Source: Anaerolineales bacterium UBA2181 (lineage in GTDB: Bacteria > Chloroflexota > Anaerolineae > Promineifilales > UBA4811). Taken from it: a stretch of DNA of 64,000 nt. Every line of letters begins with the position of its first letter. The stretch's first letter is position 1. The stretch is from assembly GCA_002328075.1 (NCBI GenBank), contig DCVT01000062.1:62001-126000 (forward strand), in the 5' to 3' direction. The notes under the pieces were generated by a model, which was not told where the DNA came from, did not search any database, and was given only the letters and a program-made list of their open reading frames with translations. Made by a program: the position numbers and the translations under genes. Of this stretch, positions 43,553-52,464 are shown piece after piece.

Positions 43553-45550
43553 ATGACGATGCAGAACGTTAACCAGGTGCTGCGGCAGTCCGGACTGGCG
43601 CGGTTAGTCCAGCCGGATTACTTTGTGGGTTGGACCTATGGGATTGACTACGAGTATGCCTTTATCATGACAAACGACCTTTGGAAAGCTCAGGCGATGG
43701 GCATTCCTCACAACTGTTTTCTACTGGCTGCTTCCTTCAACCCAGATGAGTATGCCACCACGCTAGAGGCTGATCGCGAGCTCGTTTTGTTGCGAGTAAT
43801 TGGGTCGGCCAAGCTACCTCAAGACGACGACCTTGTCCGCACCAAGATCGACTTTTTCCAGCAGCGCACTGGCGTGTTTGAATCTGAGGAAAAACGTGAT
43901 ATTGACGACATCACCCTGAACCAGTTGCAGTTCGGTGGGCTAAAGTGCCGTGTACTCGGAACCTTTTTCGCGTCGGATGGCGAACTGTGGTTGGGCAGCG
44001 ATTTAGAATCGTTTGCTACTGCCTCCCGGTTGAGCGTCTATCGACCCCATGGTGATGCGCTCGCCACGATCGTGAGCTATGTTGACCCGATTCGTCGCCG
44101 CAGTGCGCAAGAAGATGCCCAACGGCTCGGTCTGCAAGGCGAAATCCAGCCTTTCCGCATTGGGACTGTACGCTACACATCCACCGATCGCTTGCACCGC
44201 CGTGATCCCCGTGCCGAGATCGTGCCCGTTTTTGTACAGCCCTCGGATTTCCTAGCCCGCCGCACTGCTGTGCTGGGTATGACTCGCACTGGAAAATCGA
44301 ACATGATCAAGCAGATGGTGTCGGTGGTCAAACGAGTAGCCGATGATGGCCAGGCGCGCATCGGCCAGATCATCTATGACATCAATGGCGAATATGCCAA
44401 CCCGAACCAGCAGGACCAGGGCGCGATTGCAGATGTCTACCCTGACAACACAGTGCGATATCGAATGCTGGAGACCCCTGGCTTTGAGGAGCTTCAGAAC
44501 AACTTCTTCATCCAACTGAACGAATGCTTCTCCATCATACGACGTGTTGTGCAGGAACGGAGAAACGATAACCAGAATGATGTAATGGTTTTTCTCAACA
44601 CCTCTTTTGACGAGCCGGACGAAGAGTACAGCAGTGATTATTGCCGCTGGCAGGTGCGCACCGCAGCCTACCAGGCAATGCTTTTCATGGCAGGTTTTCC
44701 AGCCCCTGCGGGCTTCAAAGTGAGATTCACCGCGAACAAGCAAGTGCGTGAAGCTGTGGATGAGGCGGCAGATGAAGTGTTTTCAGACCCCAAATACGGG
44801 CTTACTCTAGACGAAGCAAGACGGTGGTTCCTGGCTGCTCGCGAAGCAAACAGAAACAGCACGCTGACGAGCAGCAGCGGCAAGGCCTGGCTTGACGACG
44901 ACACCAAAGCCATTCTAAATATGATGAAGCAGCGGAACGACAGCGGCACATTTATCAAGGGATATAAGGTCTTGGTTGATGCACGGCCCTATCACTCTCC
45001 TCGCCGTAACCAGGAAGTAGGCGATGAGATCTATGAGCATCTCCAAGCTGGCAAGATAGTCATTCTTGACCTTTCGGTAGGCGAGGCCGAACTCCGTGAA
45101 AAAATTAGCAAACAGATCGCTCGGGTCATCTTTGATAGGTCGATGGCTGTCTTCCTACAAGGCATGACACCGCCAAATATCGTCGTCTACATCGAAGAAG
45201 CTCACAACTTGATCGGTAAGGGGATGGATCTGACAGAGACATGGCCGCGGCTAGCAAAAGAGGGTGCCAAGTACCGCATCGCGCTTGTCTATGCCACACA
45301 AGAGGTCTCATCGGTACATCCCAACATCCTCGCTAACACCGAAAATTGGTTCATCACGCACCTGAACAACTTGCGCGAGATCAAAGAGCTAGCCCAGTTC
45401 TACGACTTTGACGACTTTAGCAATTCGCTCATTCGCGCCCAAGATGTGGGCTTTGCACGGGTCAAGTCGCTCTCCAGCCCATTCGTCGTGCCAACCCAGA
45501 TCGACAAATTCGATCCGGACGCCGAACGCCAGAGGGTCAGTCGGCAGTAG
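43553..45550 (+). CDS. HerA-like hexameric ATPase/translocase
   Basis: A 665-aa FtsK/HerA-superfamily ATPase. The N-terminal beta-barrel region precedes Walker A in LGMTRTGKSNMIKQM (about 241-255). QIIYDINGEYAN is the conserved strand after it. A long helical insert (300-480) follows. Walker B is VVYIEEAHNLIGKG (about 544), and the arginine/sensor region is ALVYATQEVSSVHPNILANT. HerA hexamers thread DNA to NurA-type nucleases, and nurA is the next gene (27 bp away). Confidence 0.88.
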   Translation: MTMQNVNQVLRQSGLARLVQPDYFVGWTYGIDYEYAFIMTNDLWKAQAMGIPHNCFLLAASFNPDEYATTLEADRELVLLRVIGSAKLPQDDDLVRTKIDFFQQRTGVFESEEKRDIDDITLNQLQFGGLKCRVLGTFFASDGELWLGSDLESFATASRLSVYRPHGDALATIVSYVDPIRRRSAQEDAQRLGLQGEIQPFRIGTVRYTSTDRLHRRDPRAEIVPVFVQPSDFLARRTAVLGMTRTGKSNMIKQMVSVVKRVADDGQARIGQIIYDINGEYANPNQQDQGAIADVYPDNTVRYRMLETPGFEELQNNFFIQLNECFSIIRRVVQERRNDNQNDVMVFLNTSFDEPDEEYSSDYCRWQVRTAAYQAMLFMAGFPAPAGFKVRFTANKQVREAVDEAADEVFSDPKYGLTLDEARRWFLAAREANRNSTLTSSSGKAWLDDDTKAILNMMKQRNDSGTFIKGYKVLVDARPYHSPRRNQEVGDEIYEHLQAGKIVILDLSVGEAELREKISKQIARVIFDRSMAVFLQGMTPPNIVVYIEEAHNLIGKGMDLTETWPRLAKEGAKYRIALVYATQEVSSVHPNILANTENWFITHLNNLREIKELAQFYDFDDFSNSLIRAQDVGFARVKSLSSPFVVPTQIDKFDPDAERQRVSRQ

Positions 45551-45576
45551 CAGGTTAGATCATAAGAGGTCATCCT

Positions 45577-46968
45577 ATGCCCTACCCAGGTGAACTGGCC
45601 AGCAAGGCAGCCCACGCCGAGATCATCCGCAACCCGGATGTGACTGCCTTTTTGCAGGAATGCAACTACCTGACTCCCCCGTCTGATGAGGAATGCCAGG
45701 CAGTCGCCGCTCGCTTCGTGCCGCCACTGTCGGCTCAAGTCCGGACACCTGCGTTTGTCATTGCGGTAGATGGCAGCAATCACGAATCGAGTATCGACGA
45801 CAAACTACCAAGTACCAAGATTGGCTACATCAAGATCGGCGCGGTCTTGATTGATCTGCAACAATACGGGTCACTCAAGGTAGGCAAGTATGTCGACCCG
45901 TTTCGGGTGGCGGAACTGCAGAACCAGGCTTCAGCGCTCGCTTTCTCCATTCCCAGCGCCAACATCCGCTGGGGCAACCAGCCTACCGTACGCGAAAGCC
46001 TTCGCGCCTGGATTGATCAGCAGTTCTACGGCCCCCGCACCCGTTTCAATGCTGCAGATCCTACCACCAGCCTGCGCTCAACCCTTTTCCATCTGGCTGC
46101 GCGGCGGCCGGGCGGCTTGGGCACGGGCGATCCGTATCGACTCAAGATACACAAATGCCCACAGTGTGGCAACGGGCCAGTAGAACTGGAGGACGTGCCG
46201 GAGCAGCAGTATTGTCCTTTCTGCGGGGCAGAGGTGTACCCAACTGACTGCTTGCGTGTGTGGGAAGAAGCGCAAGAATACCAGTCCAATGGAGTCGTCA
46301 TGTCGCGCCTGATGCTCATATTGGAGCACCTTGTCCCCTTTCACTACATGCGCTTTCTATTCAAGACAGCGCCGTTGGCCTTAAGCGAGATGGCCTTCTT
46401 CGTAGATGGCCCACTGGCCATTTTTGGAACGGCAGCCTGGCTGCACCGGTCATTCATGATCTTCTTGCAAGAGGTGAATCGCAAATTGGCCAAGCACGGC
46501 TGCCATCCGCTATTGATGATCGGCCTGCAAAAGACCGGTCAAATCGTCGATCACGTCAGCCTGATCGAACGACATGTATCCAATGATCGGCTATTAGCCG
46601 TGGACGACGAATACCGCTACAAGTACATCCTAGCTGGGCGCGAGCCCTCCCGCGGCGGCTTTGGATTTGAAACCTATTACGGGCAGGACCTGATCTACAA
46701 GACGCCCACCGGCCGAATATTCGTCTTTGCGCTTCCCTACCCCTATCCTTCCAAGGATGAACCAGGGGTGGATTTCGTGGAAGAAAAAGTCCAGTTTGGC
46801 CACTACCCGCAACTCCCAACGGCCATCGCCCTGATCAACCAGTTGGAAAGCGACCTCTACAAGAATGCTGTAGTGCCCATTGCGTTGGCACACCGGTACA
46901 CGGCGATCAGTCTGGAGCCGGGTGGCAAGGTGCTTGATCTCCTCACCAGGAGGGCATTAAACGCATGA
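45577..46968 (+). CDS. NurA-domain nuclease
   Basis: A 463-aa NurA-type 5'-3' nuclease. PAFVIAVDGSNHESS (about 58-72) gives the first catalytic Asp. A four-Cys zinc ribbon lies mid-protein (CPQCGNG...CPFCGAEVYP, about 192-215). EMAFFVDGPLAIFG supplies the second catalytic Asp, and LLMIGLQKTG and PIALAHRYTAISL are late core motifs. The zinc ribbon insert is unusual compared with archaeal NurA. The gene order HerA-NurA is the classic pair. Its stop overlaps the helicase start (ATGA at 46965). Confidence 0.85.
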   Translation: MPYPGELASKAAHAEIIRNPDVTAFLQECNYLTPPSDEECQAVAARFVPPLSAQVRTPAFVIAVDGSNHESSIDDKLPSTKIGYIKIGAVLIDLQQYGSLKVGKYVDPFRVAELQNQASALAFSIPSANIRWGNQPTVRESLRAWIDQQFYGPRTRFNAADPTTSLRSTLFHLAARRPGGLGTGDPYRLKIHKCPQCGNGPVELEDVPEQQYCPFCGAEVYPTDCLRVWEEAQEYQSNGVVMSRLMLILEHLVPFHYMRFLFKTAPLALSEMAFFVDGPLAIFGTAAWLHRSFMIFLQEVNRKLAKHGCHPLLMIGLQKTGQIVDHVSLIERHVSNDRLLAVDDEYRYKYILAGREPSRGGFGFETYYGQDLIYKTPTGRIFVFALPYPYPSKDEPGVDFVEEKVQFGHYPQLPTAIALINQLESDLYKNAVVPIALAHRYTAISLEPGGKVLDLLTRRALNA

Positions 46969-49646
46969 CTGACTTTCAGCAGCACCTCCAGATCATCACC
47001 CGTAGGGTGCTTTCTCTCGAACGCCTCTGGGAACTGGCCCGCTTCCAGCCCAACGATGCGCAACGTGAAGCAATTATCCATGTCGACGGGCCACTCTACC
47101 TCACTGCCGGGCCTGGATCTGGCAAAACCCGCGTATTGCTTTGGCGGGCGCTCAACCTCATCGTCTTTCACGAGGTACTACCGGGAGAGGTTTTTCTCTC
47201 CACTTTTACGGAAAAAGCTGCGCACCAGCTTCAGGAGGGGTTGCAGTCGCTGTTGGGGCTGGTGACGAACCTGACCGGCCGACCCTACGACCTGACGCCG
47301 ATGTACATCGGCACGGTTCACTCCCTCTGTCGGCGGATGCTCTCTGATCGGCGGCGCTTTTCCGTGGACCGGCAGCGCCACCGCCCACCGACGCTGCTCG
47401 ATGAACTGGACCAATATTTCCATTTGGCTCGCAACCGGACCTGGACTGAGGTGAGACAATGTGCAGGTCTGGAGGGAGACGCCAACGGCATCATCAATGG
47501 CATCTTTGGGGTGAGGTCTGAGTCTAGACACGTTGCCGTCACCAACTGCCTCGCGCTTTTTAACCGTTTCTCCGAGGAGTGCCTTGACTCGGATCATGCC
47601 CTCTACCGCCTGGACAATGATGCTTCATCGTTGCGGAACTATCTGCAGACCTGGAATCTCGACCGTGAGGGATTATCGCTTCTGGTTCGCCTATATGCCG
47701 CATATCGGGAGTCGCTCCGGACAGGCAACGGTGTGGAACAGACCGATTTTGCCCTTTCGCAGCAGGAAGCGTACCGTATCGTGGAAACCTGTACAGGCTC
47801 TGATCAGGTCTTCCGGCACGTCATCGTCGATGAATACCAGGACACCAACACGATCCAGGAACGCCTTTTCTTCAAACTGGCGGCCGGGACAGGCAACCTC
47901 TGTGTCGTTGGCGATGATGACCAGGCGCTGTATCGCTTCCGGGGGGCGACGGTTGAAAACTTTGTCGAGTTTCCTGCCCGCTGCCATACCTACCTGGGCC
48001 GTGCTCCGCGCCGCCTTTCACTGGAAATCAACTATCGCTCCCAAGAACGGATCGTGGACTTTTACACTGCGTTCATGCAGCAGGCAAATTGGGCCAAGAG
48101 CGATGGGCAGGATGGCTTTTACCGGGTAATGGACAAGGATCTTGTTGCTCACCGCCAGAGCCCGCTGCCGGCGGTGGTGGCCAGTACGCCCGCCGAGCCA
48201 ACGGACGTCTGCGCCGAGATTGCAACTCTCGTCCGACGCCTGTTGGACGAGGGCAAGGTGGGCGATCCCAACCAGATCGCCTTCCTCTTTCCCAGCCTCA
48301 AGTACCGCGGCGCAATGCTCGACTCAGTTCGGCGGGTCAAAGAAGCGCTGGAAGCGGTTGGCCTGCGGGTTTACGCGCCCCGAGCTGGACGTTTTCTGGA
48401 AGTAGATGAAGCCTACGACCTCATCGGTCTCTTTGTGCACATCTTTGGCTATCCCCCGCGCGCTGATCTGCGTGGCCACGACTATCAAGCCTACATGGAG
48501 TGGCTCCAGTCGGCCGAAGCCCAAGGCGAGGCTCTTATGCACTCTGATCCGCTGCTGGACGGATACGTCAAAGAGCGGCGAGCAGAACTCGTGCGCGTGG
48601 CACAAGATTATCGGGCGCTGCTGCGCACGGCAGAGAGCCACCATTGGGATTTACGCGCGCCCTACGACCCCGACCGGATGAAACGGCCGCTCTACAATGC
48701 GCACGGCTATTCTGATGAAGGAAAGCGGCTGCTGGCCAGCACCTATCTGGACCGGGTAGTACGAGAGCGCACAGCCAAGGGGCAACCGTTCACGCTGGGC
48801 TACATCCTCAAGCGCGTCACCTCCATTGACTGGAACGTGCTCGACCTTTTCTACCGGCTTTGTGGCTTTGAGCACTTTAAGCGAATGTTTGACTTGGCTG
48901 AGCGTGCGGAGGATGAGGGGCCGGTGACCAACCTGGGCCTTATCAGCCAATATTTGGCCCGTTTCATGGAGCAGCGCGTCCCGATCATCACCGCCGATCT
49001 GTTGGTAGACAAGCTCTTCCAGAAGCTGTTTTTCGGTTCGTACCTCTTTGCCCTCTACCGTCGGGGTGAGACAGAGATGGAGGATGCCGACGACCCCTTC
49101 CCTAAGGGTCGTATTCCTTTCCTGACGATCCACCAGGCCAAGGGGCTCGAGTTCCCGGTGGTCGTGCTGGCCAATCCGCGCAAGGACGACCGCGGCCCGC
49201 AGCGAGTGGAGCTACTGATGCGCCCCTTCCTTGAGCGCGAGCCGGGCGAGCCGTTGGAGCGCCTGGCCGAATTCGACATGATGCGCATGTTCTACGTGGC
49301 CCTCTCCCGCGCCAAAAATCTACTGGTGATTGCACATTACAAGGGCAAAGGGCAGCGCATCAATGCGCCGTTCATAACCCTGTTGGACGCCGGTTTTCCG
49401 CGCATCCCAACTTTCAACCTGAACGCCCTGCCGGCGGCGCAAGAAAAAGACGAGGCGTTGCCCAAGATCTACTCTTTCACCGCGGACTATTTGACGTACA
49501 AGAAATGTCCGCGTCAGTACATGATCTTTCGTGGGTTTGGGTTTGTGCCGGCGCGCTCGCAGACGATGTTCTTTGGCAGCCTGGTCCATCGTACGCTGGA
49601 AGATCTGCATCACGAGTTAATCCGCCGGAGGGAAAGCCATGAGTGA
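46965..49646 (+). CDS. UvrD/Rep-type helicase carrying the start of a nuclease domain
   Basis: An 893-aa SF1A helicase. Motif I is TAGPGSGKTRVLLWRAL (about 46-62), Ia STFTEKAAHQLQ, II VDEYQDTN, III GDDDQALYRFRGA, IV INYRSQERIV, V LTIHQAKGLEFPVVVLANP, VI MRMFYVALSRAKNLLVIAH. After the helicase comes FTADYLTYKKCPRQYMIFRG, then FFGSLVHRTLEDLHHELIRR: the N-terminal segment of an AddB/Cas4-type Fe-S nuclease with its first cysteine. The domain is then interrupted by the stop codon, and its remainder is encoded by the next gene, which overlaps by 8 bp. Confidence 0.9.
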   Translation: MTDFQQHLQIITRRVLSLERLWELARFQPNDAQREAIIHVDGPLYLTAGPGSGKTRVLLWRALNLIVFHEVLPGEVFLSTFTEKAAHQLQEGLQSLLGLVTNLTGRPYDLTPMYIGTVHSLCRRMLSDRRRFSVDRQRHRPPTLLDELDQYFHLARNRTWTEVRQCAGLEGDANGIINGIFGVRSESRHVAVTNCLALFNRFSEECLDSDHALYRLDNDASSLRNYLQTWNLDREGLSLLVRLYAAYRESLRTGNGVEQTDFALSQQEAYRIVETCTGSDQVFRHVIVDEYQDTNTIQERLFFKLAAGTGNLCVVGDDDQALYRFRGATVENFVEFPARCHTYLGRAPRRLSLEINYRSQERIVDFYTAFMQQANWAKSDGQDGFYRVMDKDLVAHRQSPLPAVVASTPAEPTDVCAEIATLVRRLLDEGKVGDPNQIAFLFPSLKYRGAMLDSVRRVKEALEAVGLRVYAPRAGRFLEVDEAYDLIGLFVHIFGYPPRADLRGHDYQAYMEWLQSAEAQGEALMHSDPLLDGYVKERRAELVRVAQDYRALLRTAESHHWDLRAPYDPDRMKRPLYNAHGYSDEGKRLLASTYLDRVVRERTAKGQPFTLGYILKRVTSIDWNVLDLFYRLCGFEHFKRMFDLAERAEDEGPVTNLGLISQYLARFMEQRVPIITADLLVDKLFQKLFFGSYLFALYRRGETEMEDADDPFPKGRIPFLTIHQAKGLEFPVVVLANPRKDDRGPQRVELLMRPFLEREPGEPLERLAEFDMMRMFYVALSRAKNLLVIAHYKGKGQRINAPFITLLDAGFPRIPTFNLNALPAAQEKDEALPKIYSFTADYLTYKKCPRQYMIFRGFGFVPARSQTMFFGSLVHRTLEDLHHELIRRRESHE

Positions 49647-50496
49647 AAACTATGAGCAAGAGATAGAGACTTTCATCCAGCAGGTGTTCGAGCAGAACTA
49701 TGAAGAGCTGCGACTGGAATCCGGTCAAGCGGTTGCCCCCGACGTCAGGCAGACGGCGCTCAACCAGGTACTCTTCTACTGGCGCAAATTGCGCGCCATT
49801 GCCGAGGGCGTGACCGACACCGAAGTTCATTTAAGCCTGCCACAACAAGAAACACCTGGTGGACGTGAATACGCCATCGAGGGTGTGGTGGACATTTTGC
49901 GCGAAGCCGGGCGCACGGTGATGTACGACATCAAGACTCACGACGCTGATTATGCTCGCGCTAACCTGAAGTTCTACGAGCAGCAACTCAACGTCTATGC
50001 CCACATCTGGCAAGAGCTGCGTCAACAGGAGTTGGACGAGATGGCGGTGATCGCCACCGACTATCCCGAGGCGGTCAAAGAGGCGCTGGCCTCCGGAGAC
50101 CTCGCCCACCTGGCCTACGCCCTGGATCAATGGGAACCGGTAGTGCCCATCGCCTACGACCCGCACCGGGTGCAAGCGACAATCGCCGAGTTCGGTGCCG
50201 TGGTGGACTGCATCGAGGAGAATCGCTTTAACCCCCGTTCCGTGCAGGATCTGAACACTGTGCTTCCCGGAACGCGCAGCATCCGTTTCGCCACTCGCGT
50301 CTGCCGCAACTGCGATGCCCGCTATTCTTGCGCGGCCTACCGCCAGTATGCCTGGCAGCCGGGCTACCGAGGTGTGGCCGAATCCAAGCTGCGTCACATC
50401 TATGGCGAAGAACTCGCCGACGCCGTGCAGGAGCAATGGCGCACCGCCGGGCTGGACGCCGCGCCCGATGATTCCGGCCTACGGGCGGACTATTGA
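49639..50496 (+). CDS. RecB/Cas4-like Fe-S nuclease subunit
   Basis: A 285-aa PD-(D/E)XK nuclease of the AddB/Cas4 type. IEGVVDILREAGRTVMYDIK (about residues 74-93) holds the catalytic Asp and D-x-K. KFYEQQLNVYAHIW is the QxxxY helix. RVCRNCDARYSCAAY supplies three C-terminal cysteines. The first Fe-S cysteine and the initial Glu/His helix are in the preceding helicase gene, so the nuclease appears split in two polypeptides made from overlapping frames. The ATG at 49639 follows GGAGGGAAAG. Confidence 0.8.
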   Translation: MSENYEQEIETFIQQVFEQNYEELRLESGQAVAPDVRQTALNQVLFYWRKLRAIAEGVTDTEVHLSLPQQETPGGREYAIEGVVDILREAGRTVMYDIKTHDADYARANLKFYEQQLNVYAHIWQELRQQELDEMAVIATDYPEAVKEALASGDLAHLAYALDQWEPVVPIAYDPHRVQATIAEFGAVVDCIEENRFNPRSVQDLNTVLPGTRSIRFATRVCRNCDARYSCAAYRQYAWQPGYRGVAESKLRHIYGEELADAVQEQWRTAGLDAAPDDSGLRADY

Positions 50497-50556
50497 GCTG
50501 GGAGAGCTCGTATCGATGCCGTACCATTCATGTCTGGATGAAAAAGGAGTCATACC

Positions 50557-52437
50557 ATGACGCTAGAGAAGCTCCACCCATCTTTCACCTTCACCGAGGA
50601 CCGCCTGGCCCAATTGCGCGCCGCTGTCCCCGAGGCCTTTGCCGACGGCCGGATCAACTGGGAGACGCTGCGCGAGGCGCTGGGCGAGTTCCTGGAAGAA
50701 GAGGGCCAGGAGCACTTTGGCCTCTCTTGGCCTGGCAAACGGGAGGCGCGCCGGCTGGCTGCCATGCCACCGCAGGGAACGCTGCGGCAGCAGCCGGGCC
50801 TGGGGGTGAACGAGGAGAGCACTCGCAATCTGTTCATTGAAGGCGACAACCTGGAGGTGCTCAAACTCCTGCTCAAAAGCTACGCCGGCCGGGTCAAGCT
50901 GATCTACATCGACCCACCCTATAACACCGGCAACGACTTCATCTACCCCGACAATTACAGCGAGCCCCTGGAAGCCTATTTACGGCGCACCGGTCAAGCC
51001 GATGAAGCGGGACAATTGCTCTCTACCAACACTCGCGCCAGTGGGCGCTTTCACTCCAACTGGCTGAGCATGATGTACCCACGTCTTCTGTTAGCACGCT
51101 CATTTCTTGGAGATGATGGAGTGATTTTTGTCTCAATCAACGACAGCGAGCTCAATCATCTTCTTGCCATTATGAATGAGATATTCGGTGAAGAGAACTT
51201 TCTCGGTACTCTTGTCTGGCAGTCGAAAAAGGGAGGAGGCAGTGACAAGGCAGGGGTCGTCAGTGATCATGAGTACGTGGTCGCTTTCGCAAAGGCGAAA
51301 GGTGACAACACACTGTCCAGAGTACTTCTCGAGGCTGAGGAGTTAGACAAAACAGACGATAAGGGACCCTATCGCCTAGGACGTGAGTTGAATAAATGGG
51401 GAGCTGGTTCACGTCGTGAAGACCGACCAACAATGTTTTTCCCCATTCCCGGGCCGAATGGGGAGGAGGTCTATCCCATTCGGAATGATGGAACGGAAGG
51501 GCGATGGCGATGGGGTAAGAAGAAAATGCTGGATATCGCCACCCGTGGTGACGTTGAGTACGTCGCAAGACCCGATGGCACCTTCATTGTCTACGAGAAG
51601 ATTCGTTCGAAAGATCCTCGCGCTAAGCCTTATCGTACGTGGCTAACAGACGTTGGCACAACAGCCGATGGCTCGAAGGCCGTCAAAGAGTTATTCGATG
51701 GTCTCAAAGTAGCTGATTTTCCCAAGCCGATCGAACTGATGAAGCACCTAATCTCTCTTGGTACAACGAGTGAAGATGATATTGTCATGGATTTCTTCGC
51801 AGGTTACTGTACAACTGCGCATGCGACACTGGAATACAACCAAGAAAACGATACCAGTCACACCTTCATGTGCGTACAGCTCCCTGAGCCTACCCCTCCG
51901 AAGTCCGAGGCTTACAAAGCTGGATTCTATTCGATTTCCGCATTAGCGCAAGAGCGCATCCGCCGCTCAATCACAGCTCTGAGTTCGCAACCACGGCAAC
52001 TGGACTTTGAGGTCCGCGACTCTCCGGATGATCTAGGCTTTAGATCCTACCAACTAGCACGTTCGAATTTCAGGCCATGGAAGCCCTACACAGGTGAGGA
52101 TCCGGCCGCGCTGCAACTGCGCTTCGACCAGGCCGAAACACCCCTGGTTGATGGCTGGCAGCCCCACGACCTGTTGACCGAGGTAATGCTCCTGCAAGGC
52201 TTCCCCCTCGACAGTCGCGTGACCCAATTGCCGGCCTTCCCCCTCAACCATGTCGTGCGTGTCACCTCTGATTCTTGCGCCCACAGCCTAACCGTTTGCC
52301 TGGACGCCCACCTGCACGAAGCGACCCTCGCCGCCCTCGACCCGCGCGCCGAGGACATCCTGGTCTGCCTCGATGGAGCCCTCGATGACCAGGCCAAGCT
52401 GCGCCTGGCGGATCGCTGCCACTTGCGAGTGATCTGA
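50557..52437 (+). CDS. mod: Type III DNA methyltransferase (Mod), variant SAM motif
   Basis: A 626-aa full-length type III Mod. Catalytic IYIDPPYNTGNDFIYPDNYS is at 117-136 (DPPY at 119). WLSMMYPRLLLARSFLGDDG, FVSINDSELNHLLAIMNEIF and a target-recognition region (200-390) follow. The SAM-binding loop at 412-420 reads DFFAGYCTT, where the family, including the relic Mod at 18470, has DFFAGSGTT/ATG. Losing the second glycine of FxGxG could weaken or abolish cofactor binding. The rest of the protein shows no decay. The start follows AAAAAGGAG. Its Res partner is two genes downstream, with an AlbA_2 gene inserted between them. Confidence 0.9.
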   Translation: MTLEKLHPSFTFTEDRLAQLRAAVPEAFADGRINWETLREALGEFLEEEGQEHFGLSWPGKREARRLAAMPPQGTLRQQPGLGVNEESTRNLFIEGDNLEVLKLLLKSYAGRVKLIYIDPPYNTGNDFIYPDNYSEPLEAYLRRTGQADEAGQLLSTNTRASGRFHSNWLSMMYPRLLLARSFLGDDGVIFVSINDSELNHLLAIMNEIFGEENFLGTLVWQSKKGGGSDKAGVVSDHEYVVAFAKAKGDNTLSRVLLEAEELDKTDDKGPYRLGRELNKWGAGSRREDRPTMFFPIPGPNGEEVYPIRNDGTEGRWRWGKKKMLDIATRGDVEYVARPDGTFIVYEKIRSKDPRAKPYRTWLTDVGTTADGSKAVKELFDGLKVADFPKPIELMKHLISLGTTSEDDIVMDFFAGYCTTAHATLEYNQENDTSHTFMCVQLPEPTPPKSEAYKAGFYSISALAQERIRRSITALSSQPRQLDFEVRDSPDDLGFRSYQLARSNFRPWKPYTGEDPAALQLRFDQAETPLVDGWQPHDLLTEVMLLQGFPLDSRVTQLPAFPLNHVVRVTSDSCAHSLTVCLDAHLHEATLAALDPRAEDILVCLDGALDDQAKLRLADRCHLRVI

Positions 52438-52464
52438 ACAATCTGGGAGCGAGGAGCCGCAGCA

